Origin: Planctomycetota bacterium
Lineage (GTDB): Bacteria > Planctomycetota > Planctomycetia > Pirellulales > Pirellulaceae
DNA: 64,000 nucleotides
Direction: 5' to 3'
NCBI GenBank assembly: GCA_014381825.1
Contig: JACNKX010000039.1
Coordinates: forward strand, 62,001 to 126,000
The position numbers and the translations under genes were made by a program. Position 1 is the first letter of the stretch. Every line of letters starts with the position of its first letter. The notes under the pieces are model-generated. The model saw only the letters and a program-made list of their open reading frames with translations. It did not search any database and was not told the origin of the DNA. Positions 48,080 through 56,696 of the stretch are shown piece by piece.

Positions 48080-49678
48080 CTAAGCTTGCCCTGAACTCGG
48101 CCCTTGTTCACCATCTTCGATTGTCTCTTCTGCCGAGGGCTTGTGGTCGGTTAGATGTTCGTGACCTTCACTATCGATCTCGACCGTCTTGTAACCACCT
48201 TGCGATCGGAAATAGAGGACCAGCAAAAGGTAGCCGAAGAACATGGACGCAGGTACTGCGGCGGTCCACTGGAGGGCCTTTCGACCGCCATAGATCTTTG
48301 CTTCCTCAACAGGGCCCATATCTGTTGCTTGAAACTCGGACGCGGTCGAATCCCACCACGACTTCAACTCGACAATACTTGGTGGGATTTGCTCGCCTTG
48401 TCGCTCGAATATCGCATAATCGCCATTTAAAGTGGCCGCTGGTCCACCGCCATCGAGCAGAACGCCAACTTTTTGACCATCTAGCCCCTTCACCTTCGGG
48501 AATACGAGGAATCCGTTCTCCTCGGCTGAAGAGTACCTAGCATAGGTTTCAGGATTTCCGTCCTTTAAATGATTCGACGCGTTCAAGTCCTGTTTGTAAC
48601 CGATGCCAGGACCGCCAAGCAGACCGGCAGAAAGCATTCCAATTCCACCCATGGCCCCCATCGTGATGGCACCACCGCGGGGAAAACGCTCGCCAACAAT
48701 ACCCAACATCGTGGGCCACAGAAACGTCTTGCCCACGCCATAGATCGTCACTGCGATCCAGACCAATGCTACGGACTGAACCGAACCGAGCAGGAACAAG
48801 CCGGCCGTGCCGAGCATCGCGCTGAGACACAACAAGCCGAGCGGATTGATCTTCTCGACGATGGGACCAGCAAAGAATCGCAAAATGAACATGATGCTCG
48901 AAGCGTACACGAACAAGAAGAAGCCTTGACCAGTCAGAATCGATTCCGTGATGTTTGTGATCCAGCTGTCAGTTCCAAGTTCGACATAACCGACACAGGC
49001 GTGAAGCAGCAGCAGGAACAGCAACAGCGGTGAAGCGAATTGCGCGAACATCTCGCCAATAGAAAGTCCGGCCTTTTTCGCATCCGACTCAGGGAATGGC
49101 TCTTTGAGAACGACAAAGCCGTACCACAACGTTGGAATGACGTACAAAGCGATCGGGATCTCCCAGCGAACCCTGCCGACGAGCGCGGCACCGAGCAAGC
49201 CACCGACGATTAAGCCTCCCGGCCAACCGGCGTGTAAAATATTGAGATAGTGGGTCTTCTTCTCGCGATAGATAGTCGCAACGAGCGGGTTGATGACAGC
49301 TTCGCACAGGCCGTTTGCCACCGCAAAGATGAACATCCCCCAGTAGAGACACCAGTAAGTCGTGTCTTTCCCTGCGGCATTGAAGATTGGCGTGGCAGCG
49401 ACGGTAATCAGTGCCGAAAGCAGGTGCAACGCGCAGGCAGTCAGAAGAATCGGCTTATAGCCGACATGATCCGTGATCAGACTGGCGAGCATTATAACGA
49501 TGCCGAAACCGAGCAGCCCGCCACCGGTGATCGTACCAAGCTCGAATTGTGTGAAACCGAATTGTTCACTCCATTCCCCGAGGACACCGCCACGAACCGC
49601 AAAGCCCATACCGGCCGCGATCAGCGTGAGGAAGCTGGCCCACATTAGTTTTCCACGATTGGAAGCACCGTCTGACAT
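48080..49678 (-). CDS. MFS transporter
   Basis: A ~532-residue transporter with about 12 membrane helices. The ATG at 49678 has GGAGAAA seven nt upstream and homology begins there; a longer frame to 49870 is not needed. The first helices show GFAVRGGVLGEW and HVGYKPILL. A ~100-residue soluble insert lies before the last helix (from GYKQDLNASNHLKDGNPE on). The C-terminus is charged. The substrate cannot be read; sugar or organic acid uptake is likely for this family. It is divergent from the glycosyltransferase gene. Confidence 0.85.
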   Translation of the reverse strand: MSDGASNRGKLMWASFLTLIAAGMGFAVRGGVLGEWSEQFGFTQFELGTITGGGLLGFGIVIMLASLITDHVGYKPILLTACALHLLSALITVAATPIFNAAGKDTTYWCLYWGMFIFAVANGLCEAVINPLVATIYREKKTHYLNILHAGWPGGLIVGGLLGAALVGRVRWEIPIALYVIPTLWYGFVVLKEPFPESDAKKAGLSIGEMFAQFASPLLLFLLLLHACVGYVELGTDSWITNITESILTGQGFFLFVYASSIMFILRFFAGPIVEKINPLGLLCLSAMLGTAGLFLLGSVQSVALVWIAVTIYGVGKTFLWPTMLGIVGERFPRGGAITMGAMGGIGMLSAGLLGGPGIGYKQDLNASNHLKDGNPETYARYSSAEENGFLVFPKVKGLDGQKVGVLLDGGGPAATLNGDYAIFERQGEQIPPSIVELKSWWDSTASEFQATDMGPVEEAKIYGGRKALQWTAAVPASMFFGYLLLVLYFRSQGGYKTVEIDSEGHEHLTDHKPSAEETIEDGEQGPSSGQA

Positions 49679-50039
49679 AGATTTTTCTCCGATTGGCGAC
49701 TCGCAAGTCGAGCGTCCATCACCCGGGCGAGTTAATTGACAAAGGCATAGATGACAGCGATGCCGTCGAAAGCAAGCCCACGAGTATACAAGCTGCCCTA
49801 CGGAAGTAAATACTTTCGGACGCGTGATTTGGGTCGAGTCTGGTCCGGTTCGGCGACTGCCTCGGCACAAGCCACAAGATCCGATGAGTCTTCCGCCCGC
49901 TGATGGTCCCTAAGGTTCTATATCAGAATCAGTTACGCTTCTTCATCAGCCCGCTAGCGATGCCAAAAGCGTATTGACCTCAGCTTGGCATCGCGCCTAC
50001 GATCCGCAGCTTGCTTTTTGAACACCCTTGAGACTCGTG
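49679..50039. other. 361-nt divergent promoter region with inverted repeat
   Basis: It lies between the MFS and glycosyltransferase genes. The perfect 10-bp inverted repeat GCGATGCCAA (49957-49966)/TTGGCATCGC (49985-49994) with an 18-nt loop sits 45 nt before the glycosyltransferase start. It could be an operator or an attenuator stem. No gene is supported here. Confidence 0.45.
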
Positions 50040-51323
50040 ATGATCCAGCGCGCCAGCGACAGCCGAATCTCGATCGGGCTGATCCTGCTTGTCGCATTTG
50101 GATTACGACTTGGAGCTGCGTACTGGTGGGAAAGCCGTCTTACCGAAGGAGAACGATTCGCTTGGGGCGACAGCCACAGCTATTGGACACTTGCCGGTCA
50201 GGTCGCACGAGGCGAACCGTATCAATATGGTCGGGGCTCGGCGAGGATTTTTCGTACGCCTGGCTACCCGGTACTGTTGGCAGGTCTGTTTCGGATCGCT
50301 GGCGACGAACCGCCGGTGATGTGGGCCCGGGCGATGGGTGCGGTGCTGGGGACAGTTACGGTAGGAGGCATCATTTGGCTGACGAGCACACTCTTCTCCA
50401 CTCGGGCTGCAATCGTTGCCGGAGTCATGGCGACTCTGTATCCCGGTGCGATAGGCATGAGTGTGTTCGTGTTGAGCGAGGCACTGTTTTGTCCGCTGAT
50501 GATCGCCCAAATCTTTTTGTGGGTCGCTGCAGGTCGATCCGAGTACCCGAAGCGAGCTGTCGGATTTGCATTGATCGCGGGAACGATCGCCGGGATCGCG
50601 ACGCTCGTTCGTCCCAGTTGGCTGTTGTTCACTCCGTTTGCGTTGGGAGTCGCGTTCCTTCTGTACGGCGAGCGAAAACGTCAGTTGCTGATCGGCGGCA
50701 CGATGATGTTGGGATTGATTTTGGCAATGGCACCGTGGTGGGTCCGGAACTACGGAATCACCGGACGATTGACGCTGACCACGACACAATTTGGTGCGAG
50801 CTTGTACGACGGTTGGCGCAACGACGCGAATGGCGACAGCGATATGCGATACGTGGACGACTTCTACCAAGCGCAACTGAAGTCCGACGCCATCGATCCG
50901 ACCTCCACCGTTGGAACTTTCGAGGAACGTCTCGACGACAGCATGCATTCCGCTGCGGTCGATTGGGCTCGACACCACCCAGTGCGAGTCATTCAACTGG
51001 CGGGAATCAAGTTCCTACGTATCTGGAGTCCATGGCCCAACTCAGACAACATGCAGAGTTGGACCTACCGGTTGGCGATTCTACTTGGCTACACACCATT
51101 GATGATTCTGGCGGTTGCCGGGGCAGTTCGATTCGTACGGCGCGATTGGCCGCATACGCTGTGCGTCGTCCCAGCCGTCTATTTCACGTGCCTGCACATG
51201 ATCTTTGTCGGCTCGATTCGATATCGCCAGCCTGCGATGTTGGTGTTGATCGTACTCGCCGCGGGATTCGTCGACGTTTGGTGGAACGCGAAAACGAAGA
51301 GCGAAGGATTTAGTCGCGAGTAA
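50040..51323 (+). CDS. PMT/GT39-family membrane glycosyltransferase
   Basis: A 427-residue protein with ~9-11 membrane helices. The N-terminal loop WGDSHSYW (D44) and FRTPGYPVLLAG resemble the catalytic Asp loop and the following motif of GT39/ArnT-like enzymes that use polyprenyl-linked sugars. I choose the ATG at 50040; no strong ribosome site is seen. It likely modifies an envelope component, e.g. lipid A, glycan or protein; the acceptor is unknown. It is followed by an AsmA-like gene in the same direction. Confidence 0.86.
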   Translation: MIQRASDSRISIGLILLVAFGLRLGAAYWWESRLTEGERFAWGDSHSYWTLAGQVARGEPYQYGRGSARIFRTPGYPVLLAGLFRIAGDEPPVMWARAMGAVLGTVTVGGIIWLTSTLFSTRAAIVAGVMATLYPGAIGMSVFVLSEALFCPLMIAQIFLWVAAGRSEYPKRAVGFALIAGTIAGIATLVRPSWLLFTPFALGVAFLLYGERKRQLLIGGTMMLGLILAMAPWWVRNYGITGRLTLTTTQFGASLYDGWRNDANGDSDMRYVDDFYQAQLKSDAIDPTSTVGTFEERLDDSMHSAAVDWARHHPVRVIQLAGIKFLRIWSPWPNSDNMQSWTYRLAILLGYTPLMILAVAGAVRFVRRDWPHTLCVVPAVYFTCLHMIFVGSIRYRQPAMLVLIVLAAGFVDVWWNAKTKSEGFSRE

Positions 51324-51389
51324 ACGAATATATCGTCGTGTGGTGTGCCCACCTGACGAAATAACCCATTGACTGCAAGGAGTCCGGGA

Positions 51390-54300
51390 ATGGATGCCCG
51401 GTCACGAGAACAAGCAATACGAAAAGGGCTGCTGGCCCAGCTTGGAGACTTTCTGCGCTGGATGCTGCTGCTTGGGCTCGTGACGATCACTTTCGGTTCA
51501 CTCGGCTTGTACTTCGTTCACAGCCACCTGGACGACGAGATCCGCTTGTACGTTGAAAATAAGTTTCAGACGCACTACCCAAATCTAATTGTCCAGCTTC
51601 GTTCCGCTCAGCGCATTGAGGGTAGTGGAGTCGAATTGCGAGGGCTGTTGCTCGCCGAACCCAGTTCCAATGGCGACCCGATTCCGCTGGTCTACGTCGA
51701 GGAACTCTTCGCCGAGTGCGACACCGAGCTGGCAGATTTATTCGCTGGCAAGGCACATGCCAAGAGGCTGGTGCTTCGCGGAGTAAAGGTACGAGCGACT
51801 CGTTTCCCGAATGGCTCGTGGAACTTGTCACGAATTTTTCCCTTACCGAAGTTTAGCGACTCGCCACCACCTGCCAAAATCGAAGGGGCGTTCCTCGAGT
51901 TCGTCGACCTCACTGGAACCGCGGGTCGGGGCTTGAGTGTCCGAGACATCTCGCTTGAAATCTCGCCTGTTGCCGCGAAAGAAGTTGCTGCAGCGCTGGA
52001 CAGCCCCCCTGCCCTGCAGGTGCAAGGATCCTTTGCAGCCGATCACCTGAGGCGTGTTACGCTTCGTGGACAAGTTAACCCCCCTCTCGATGAATGGAAT
52101 CTGGATGGCGATGTCGAAGGACTAGATCTTAGTCCGCAAATAATTGACGCGTTGCCTGACGACATATCAACGCAACTGGCCGATCTTCGCGTCGCGACGG
52201 GGAGTACCGCTTTTTCGTACAGCTTTGAAAAACAAGGGGCGGATGCAACCGCGAACTATTCACTCGTCGGAGATTTTGTCGGGCGGATCGAAGACCCACG
52301 GCTGCCTCAACCGCTAATGAATGTCCAGCTCCCGTTTGTGCTGACCAACCACGGAATCAAAGTTCAAGACGCAGTCGCCCAAGCGGGCCCGGGCCCTGCC
52401 AAACTTCAGCTCTCCGCAAGTTTGGCAAGCCTGTCACTCAACAGCCCCTTCGCACTTCGATTGAAGGCCCAACAAGTAACGCTGGACGAAAAGTTAGCAC
52501 AGCCGCTGTCTGGCAAGTTCCGCGATGCGTGGAACAAATTTTCGCCGCAAGGGATCGTCGATGCGGATGTGACGTTGCGCTACAACGGAGATGAGCTGAA
52601 AATGTCCGTCGTCGTGGACCTGTTAGAGGCTTCCTTCGCCTACGACAAGTTTCCGTATCGCGTCCGAAACGCGAGCGGCCAAATACGATTACACGAAGAC
52701 GTATTGGATGTTGACAATGTTCGAGCGACCGCCAACGGTCGCCCCGTGCGAATTGGAGGAAAGCTCCACAATCCCGGCCCCGATGTCACTGGCTGGATTG
52801 ACGTAACGGTCGACGAACCGCTCCCGCTGGACGACCAATTGTTCAAAGCGATTCGGGGCAAGGGCGAGAAGGTGATTCGTTCGTTGAACCCACAGGGGAT
52901 GGTCCGTGTCACTTCACGATTCGAACGTCGAGACCTCACTGTGCCGCCACACAGAATCACAGCTATCGAGTTGTTGAACTGCTCGATGCGATACGAGCGA
53001 TTCCAGTACCCACTCTACAACATCACTGGAACTATCGTGCTGAATGACAAAGAGTGGAAATTCACGGATCTCGAAGGATACAACGATAGCGCGTTCGTCA
53101 CATGCAACGGCACCTGGAAACCAGATCCAACCGCCGGCACGGTCTTGTCGTTGAACTTCAACGCGACGGATGTTCCTCTCGAAGACGAACTTCGAAACGC
53201 TTGCGCGCCAAATGCGCGACAGTTCTGGAACTCTCTACATCCGCGCGGCACAATCGACCACGTCGACGTCGACCTGCGATATGCGACCGCCTCCAGGGAA
53301 TTGTCTATCGAAGTTCTCGGGCACAAACGCCCCGCCGATCGCAATGTCGAAGGTCGAAGCATAACGATCAAGCCAACTTGGCTGCCGTATCAGTTGGACG
53401 ACGTCGTTGGTGCAGTGCGGTTTCGCGATGGAGTCGCCGAACTCCAACGCGTGAAGGGGAAACACGGTGACGCATCGGTCGAATTGACCGGTCGCTTTGA
53501 AACTCTTCCGGATGAACAGTGGCAGTTCGAAGCTTCGGAGATCCACGTCGATCGGCTACGAACTAGCCACGAGTTGGTTTCAGCGCTTCCCCAGCGACTC
53601 GGAAACGCAATCGCCAAGCTGAAGTTTCAGGGGGCGGTCAGCGTTAGTGGACGTCTCGGCATGCAAGGCATGTTGGGACTCAAACAACCACTGGCCTCCG
53701 ACTGGGAACTCGACTTCGATGTCGAGGATGGGACGGTTGATTGCGGGGTTCGCTTGGAACACCTCCGCGGCGGAATGCATTTTGGCGGTTCGCTCAGCCA
53801 GCATGGCCATTTCAGCCGAGGAAAACTGGCGATCGATTCGCTCGTTTACAAAGGTGTCCAGCTCACGCAAGTCAGCGGACCGTTTAGCCTTGATGATCAA
53901 TTCCTTTCGTTGGGTGAACGGACTCGACGTGCACAGGACGAGCCAATGCCACGTCCTATCCGGGCCGAGGCACTTGGCGGAATCGCCGTTGGCAGCGGTC
54001 GAATCTCAATGAAACAAGGCAATGCGTTCGAGGTGACGGGCGAATTATTCGATAGCGATCTTTCGAGCGCGCTGCAAGAGTTGTCGCCGTCTCCGCCAGA
54101 CATCTCGGGGCAAGTCTTCGCGTCCGTTCGACTAAACGGAAACGCAGCAGGAACTCACACGGTCAAGGGAACTGGTGAGATGCAGCTGCGCGAAGCTGAC
54201 ATCTATCGCATGCCCGTGATGCTACGACTACTGGCGCTGGTCAAGGTCAAGCAACCTGACGGAACTGCGTTCACATCAAGTGACATTAAGTTTCACGTCG

Positions 54301-54638
54301 AGGCCGATCGAATCTACTTCGATCAGATCGATTTCAATGGCGATGCGATTAACCTGCGAGGTCGAGGTGAGATGACCTTGGATCGTGCCATAAATCTTTC
54401 GTTTCGCACATCCGTACTCGAGAGAGACGGTTCGTTAGATAAATTTCTACGACCGCTGTTCCAAGGTAATGGTGGGTTGTTTGAAGTTTCGGTAACAGGA
54501 ACCGTGGATGATCCCGTTGTTACGCGTGGCGTCAACCAGGCGTTTCAGCAGGTCTTCCCCGAGACACCCCAACAACAACGAATGTCTCGCACGCCGGCTC
54601 CACGTGAGGTGCTGGAGCGATGGCGGGGCAGACGCTAA
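51390..54638 (+). CDS. AsmA-like large envelope protein
   Basis: A 1082-residue protein with one N-terminal membrane helix (~24-43) and a long periplasmic part rich in beta strands, with a C-terminal AsmA-like stretch (VTGELFDSDLSSAL, INLRGRGEMTLDRAINLSF, then SVTGTVDDPVV). Proteins of this family form long beta-grooves that move phospholipids to the outer membrane in proteobacteria. The ATG at 51390 has AAGGAG 7 nt upstream. It is followed by a short charged gene and by dapF in the same direction. Together with kdsA and DUF374 it supports a true outer membrane. Confidence 0.88.
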   Translation: MDARSREQAIRKGLLAQLGDFLRWMLLLGLVTITFGSLGLYFVHSHLDDEIRLYVENKFQTHYPNLIVQLRSAQRIEGSGVELRGLLLAEPSSNGDPIPLVYVEELFAECDTELADLFAGKAHAKRLVLRGVKVRATRFPNGSWNLSRIFPLPKFSDSPPPAKIEGAFLEFVDLTGTAGRGLSVRDISLEISPVAAKEVAAALDSPPALQVQGSFAADHLRRVTLRGQVNPPLDEWNLDGDVEGLDLSPQIIDALPDDISTQLADLRVATGSTAFSYSFEKQGADATANYSLVGDFVGRIEDPRLPQPLMNVQLPFVLTNHGIKVQDAVAQAGPGPAKLQLSASLASLSLNSPFALRLKAQQVTLDEKLAQPLSGKFRDAWNKFSPQGIVDADVTLRYNGDELKMSVVVDLLEASFAYDKFPYRVRNASGQIRLHEDVLDVDNVRATANGRPVRIGGKLHNPGPDVTGWIDVTVDEPLPLDDQLFKAIRGKGEKVIRSLNPQGMVRVTSRFERRDLTVPPHRITAIELLNCSMRYERFQYPLYNITGTIVLNDKEWKFTDLEGYNDSAFVTCNGTWKPDPTAGTVLSLNFNATDVPLEDELRNACAPNARQFWNSLHPRGTIDHVDVDLRYATASRELSIEVLGHKRPADRNVEGRSITIKPTWLPYQLDDVVGAVRFRDGVAELQRVKGKHGDASVELTGRFETLPDEQWQFEASEIHVDRLRTSHELVSALPQRLGNAIAKLKFQGAVSVSGRLGMQGMLGLKQPLASDWELDFDVEDGTVDCGVRLEHLRGGMHFGGSLSQHGHFSRGKLAIDSLVYKGVQLTQVSGPFSLDDQFLSLGERTRRAQDEPMPRPIRAEALGGIAVGSGRISMKQGNAFEVTGELFDSDLSSALQELSPSPPDISGQVFASVRLNGNAAGTHTVKGTGEMQLREADIYRMPVMLRLLALVKVKQPDGTAFTSSDIKFHVEADRIYFDQIDFNGDAINLRGRGEMTLDRAINLSFRTSVLERDGSLDKFLRPLFQGNGGLFEVSVTGTVDDPVVTRGVNQAFQQVFPETPQQQRMSRTPAPREVLERWRGRR

Positions 54639-54656
54639 CGACGAAAGGAGGTTGCT

Positions 54657-54989
54657 ATGAGCGTAGGGCCGATGGGAGTGGCCGGAAGCGTCGCTGGGGG
54701 GCTACCACAAATTCGAAGTGCCGACGCAGGTCGTGCCGAAAAACAATCAGCCGATCAAGCTCGACAAGTAAAATCTGAGCAGAAGGCCGAATCCGCGGCG
54801 GGTGTCGGCGAGACCGCTCAAGACGAGAAGGCGTCGGATCGCGACGCAGATGGTCGTAAGTTGTGGGAAGCCGGTCCCGAGCCCGAGGCGGAGCCGAACG
54901 AAGCAACTGACGGCGAGAAGTCCCAAGAGGTTCCTCGCAGCAAAGATCCGACCGGTGCCAGTGGCGGACAACTCGATCTCAGTGGTTAG
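54657..54989 (+). CDS. Small highly charged protein
   Basis: A 110-residue protein with a very strong ribosome site (AAAGGAGG, ~6 nt before the ATG). After a Gly-rich start (GPMGVAGSVAGGLPQ) it is hydrophilic and disordered-looking (Glu, Lys, Ala, Ser-rich). It has no membrane segment or known motif. It sits 18 nt after the AsmA-like gene, so the two are probably cotranslated or cotranscribed. The function is unknown. Confidence 0.7.
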   Translation: MSVGPMGVAGSVAGGLPQIRSADAGRAEKQSADQARQVKSEQKAESAAGVGETAQDEKASDRDADGRKLWEAGPEPEAEPNEATDGEKSQEVPRSKDPTGASGGQLDLSG

Positions 54990-55104
54990 AAATGTCGCGG
55001 TTCGCTCCGATCGCTTTGCGCGAACCTGATGCTCGCTACAATTGACAAATCTGATATCCGGATCATGAATCCACCAGCAAAGCTCTCACTCAGGTAATTG
55101 ACCG

Positions 55105-55941
55105 ATGCGTTTCACGAAGATGCACGGAGCCGGGAACGACTACGTCTACATCGACTGTTTCAACCAGCCGTTGCCGTCAGATGCTCCGGAACTCGCTCGT
55201 CAAATGTCACATCGACACTTCGGCATCGGCGGCGATGGGCTCATTATGATTCGGCCCTCGGAGGTCGCCGACGCCCGCATGCAGATGTTTAACCTGGACG
55301 GCTCCGAGGCGGAAATGTGTGGCAATGGCATTCGCTGCGTGGCCAAGTATGTCTACGATCACAGCATCTGCCGACAGCCTACGCTACGAATCGAAACGGG
55401 TGCCGGTGTGTTGACCCTCGATGTCGAAACAACGAACGGAATCGTCGACCGGGTTCGTGTCGATATGGGCGAACCGATTCTGGAAGCGGCGAAGATTCCC
55501 ACCACGCTTCTCGGCAGTCCTGTCGTCGACGCCGAACTCGTCGTCGACGGTAGGCCATTCAAAGCCACGAGCGTTTCGATGGGCAATCCGCATTGCATTG
55601 TCTTTGTTGAGAAGGCGTCCGATGAACTCGTACTCGGCATTGGGCCACAAATCGAAAAGCACAAACACTTCCCAGCGAAGGTCAACGTCGAGTTTATTGA
55701 AATCATTTCCCCGACCGAGATTCGACAACGCACGTGGGAACGCGGTTCAGGCGAGACGTGGGCTTGCGGCACTGGCGCGAGTGCCGTTTGCGTCGCTGGT
55801 GTCTTGGCCAGACGCACAGAACGCAAGATCTTGAATCACCTGCTCGGAGGCGATTTGGAATTGGAGTGGGATGAAATATCAAATCATGTTTTTATGACAG
55901 GTCCGGCGACTGAAGTGTTTTCCGGTGAGTGGCCAGCGTAA
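55105..55941 (+). CDS. dapF: Diaminopimelate epimerase
   Basis: It converts L,L- to meso-diaminopimelate for lysine and peptidoglycan. The catalytic pair is C72 (EMCGNGIRC) and C221 ([10 protein letters not shown]). Other blocks are [21 protein letters not shown] and GNPHCIVFV. The 278-residue length is usual. No ribosome site is strong; the ATG at 55105 is the first family Met. It shows the organism makes DAP-type peptidoglycan. It is followed closely by the DUF374 gene. Confidence 0.97.
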   Translation: MRFTKMHGAGNDYVYIDCFNQPLPSDAPELARQMSHRHFGIGGDGLIMIRPSEVADARMQMFNLDGSEAEMCGNGIRCVAKYVYDHSICRQPTLRIETGAGVLTLDVETTNGIVDRVRVDMGEPILEAAKIPTTLLGSPVVDAELVVDGRPFKATSVSMGNPHCIVFVEKASDELVLGIGPQIEKHKHFPAKVNVEFIEIISPTEIRQRTWERGSGETWACGTGASAVCVAGVLARRTERKILNHLLGGDLELEWDEISNHVFMTGPATEVFSGEWPA

Positions 55942-55961
55942 AACGCAGGCATGGACGCCAA

Positions 55962-56690
55962 ATGAAAATCAAAAGCAAACTACTCACGCAAACCTGCGGT
56001 TTCCTAGGCGCTTCGCTCATTCGCAACTGGATGGGAACGTTAGATTATCAGGGCGCGCTCTATGATCCATCGGCAGATCCAATCCGTCCTGAGTTTCGCG
56101 GACCAGTCATCTTTTTACAGTGGCATGAATACCTTCCGCTGCCGTTCTATCTACGCGGCCACTGCAACATCGCGATGCTGTTGAGTCAACATCAAGATGC
56201 CGAGATTCTCGGGCAAGCCGCTCGCCTTATGGGATTCGCAACGATTCGCGGTTCGACGACACGAGGCGGCGTGACCGCCTTGCGAGAGATCTTCCGAACT
56301 GGCCGGGCAATGAATCTTGCCATCACCCCCGATGGTCCGAAGGGGCCGCGAAGGAGTTTCGCTCAAGGCGCGATCTACCTTTCATCGCGGCTAGGCATTC
56401 CGTTGATCGCGCTCGGATTGGGATATGATCGGCCATGGCGAATGAACACTTGGGACCAATTCGCAATTCCCAAACCGTATTCACGAGCGCGTCTCATCGC
56501 CAGTCCATTGATCCAGATTCCGCCCGATATCGATCGAAGTGGGATCGAACGCCATCGGCAACGAATCGAACGATTGCTCACCGATTTGACCGAACAAGCC
56601 GAGGCATGGGCAGAGAGCGGCGCACGTTACGCAAACCAAGTCGCCGTGCGACGCGATGGTGTCCCGATCCACCAACGTCGAGTTGCATGA
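55962..56690 (+). CDS. DUF374/lysophospholipid acyltransferase-family protein
   Basis: A ~242-residue acyltransferase-type protein. The ATG at 55962 (MKIKSKL) is preferred over a GTG-type upstream start at 55929 that overlaps dapF. The catalytic region has LQWHEYLPL (a variant HxxxxD box) and the substrate motif TPDGPKGPRR, both typical of DUF374. The family is linked to acylation of lipid A-like or glycan lipids. It is probably cotranscribed with dapF. It is convergent with the TPR gene, 6 nt away. Confidence 0.88.
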   Translation: MKIKSKLLTQTCGFLGASLIRNWMGTLDYQGALYDPSADPIRPEFRGPVIFLQWHEYLPLPFYLRGHCNIAMLLSQHQDAEILGQAARLMGFATIRGSTTRGGVTALREIFRTGRAMNLAITPDGPKGPRRSFAQGAIYLSSRLGIPLIALGLGYDRPWRMNTWDQFAIPKPYSRARLIASPLIQIPPDIDRSGIERHRQRIERLLTDLTEQAEAWAESGARYANQVAVRRDGVPIHQRRVA

Positions 56691-56696
56691 TGTGCC

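Noticed and set aside
49985-51313. A 442-codon open frame on the plus strand overlapping the glycosyltransferase gene
   Set aside because: It lies in another frame of the same DNA, lacks membrane segments and is Arg/Cys-rich, typical of a shadow frame; the other frame has clear GT39-like helices and motifs.
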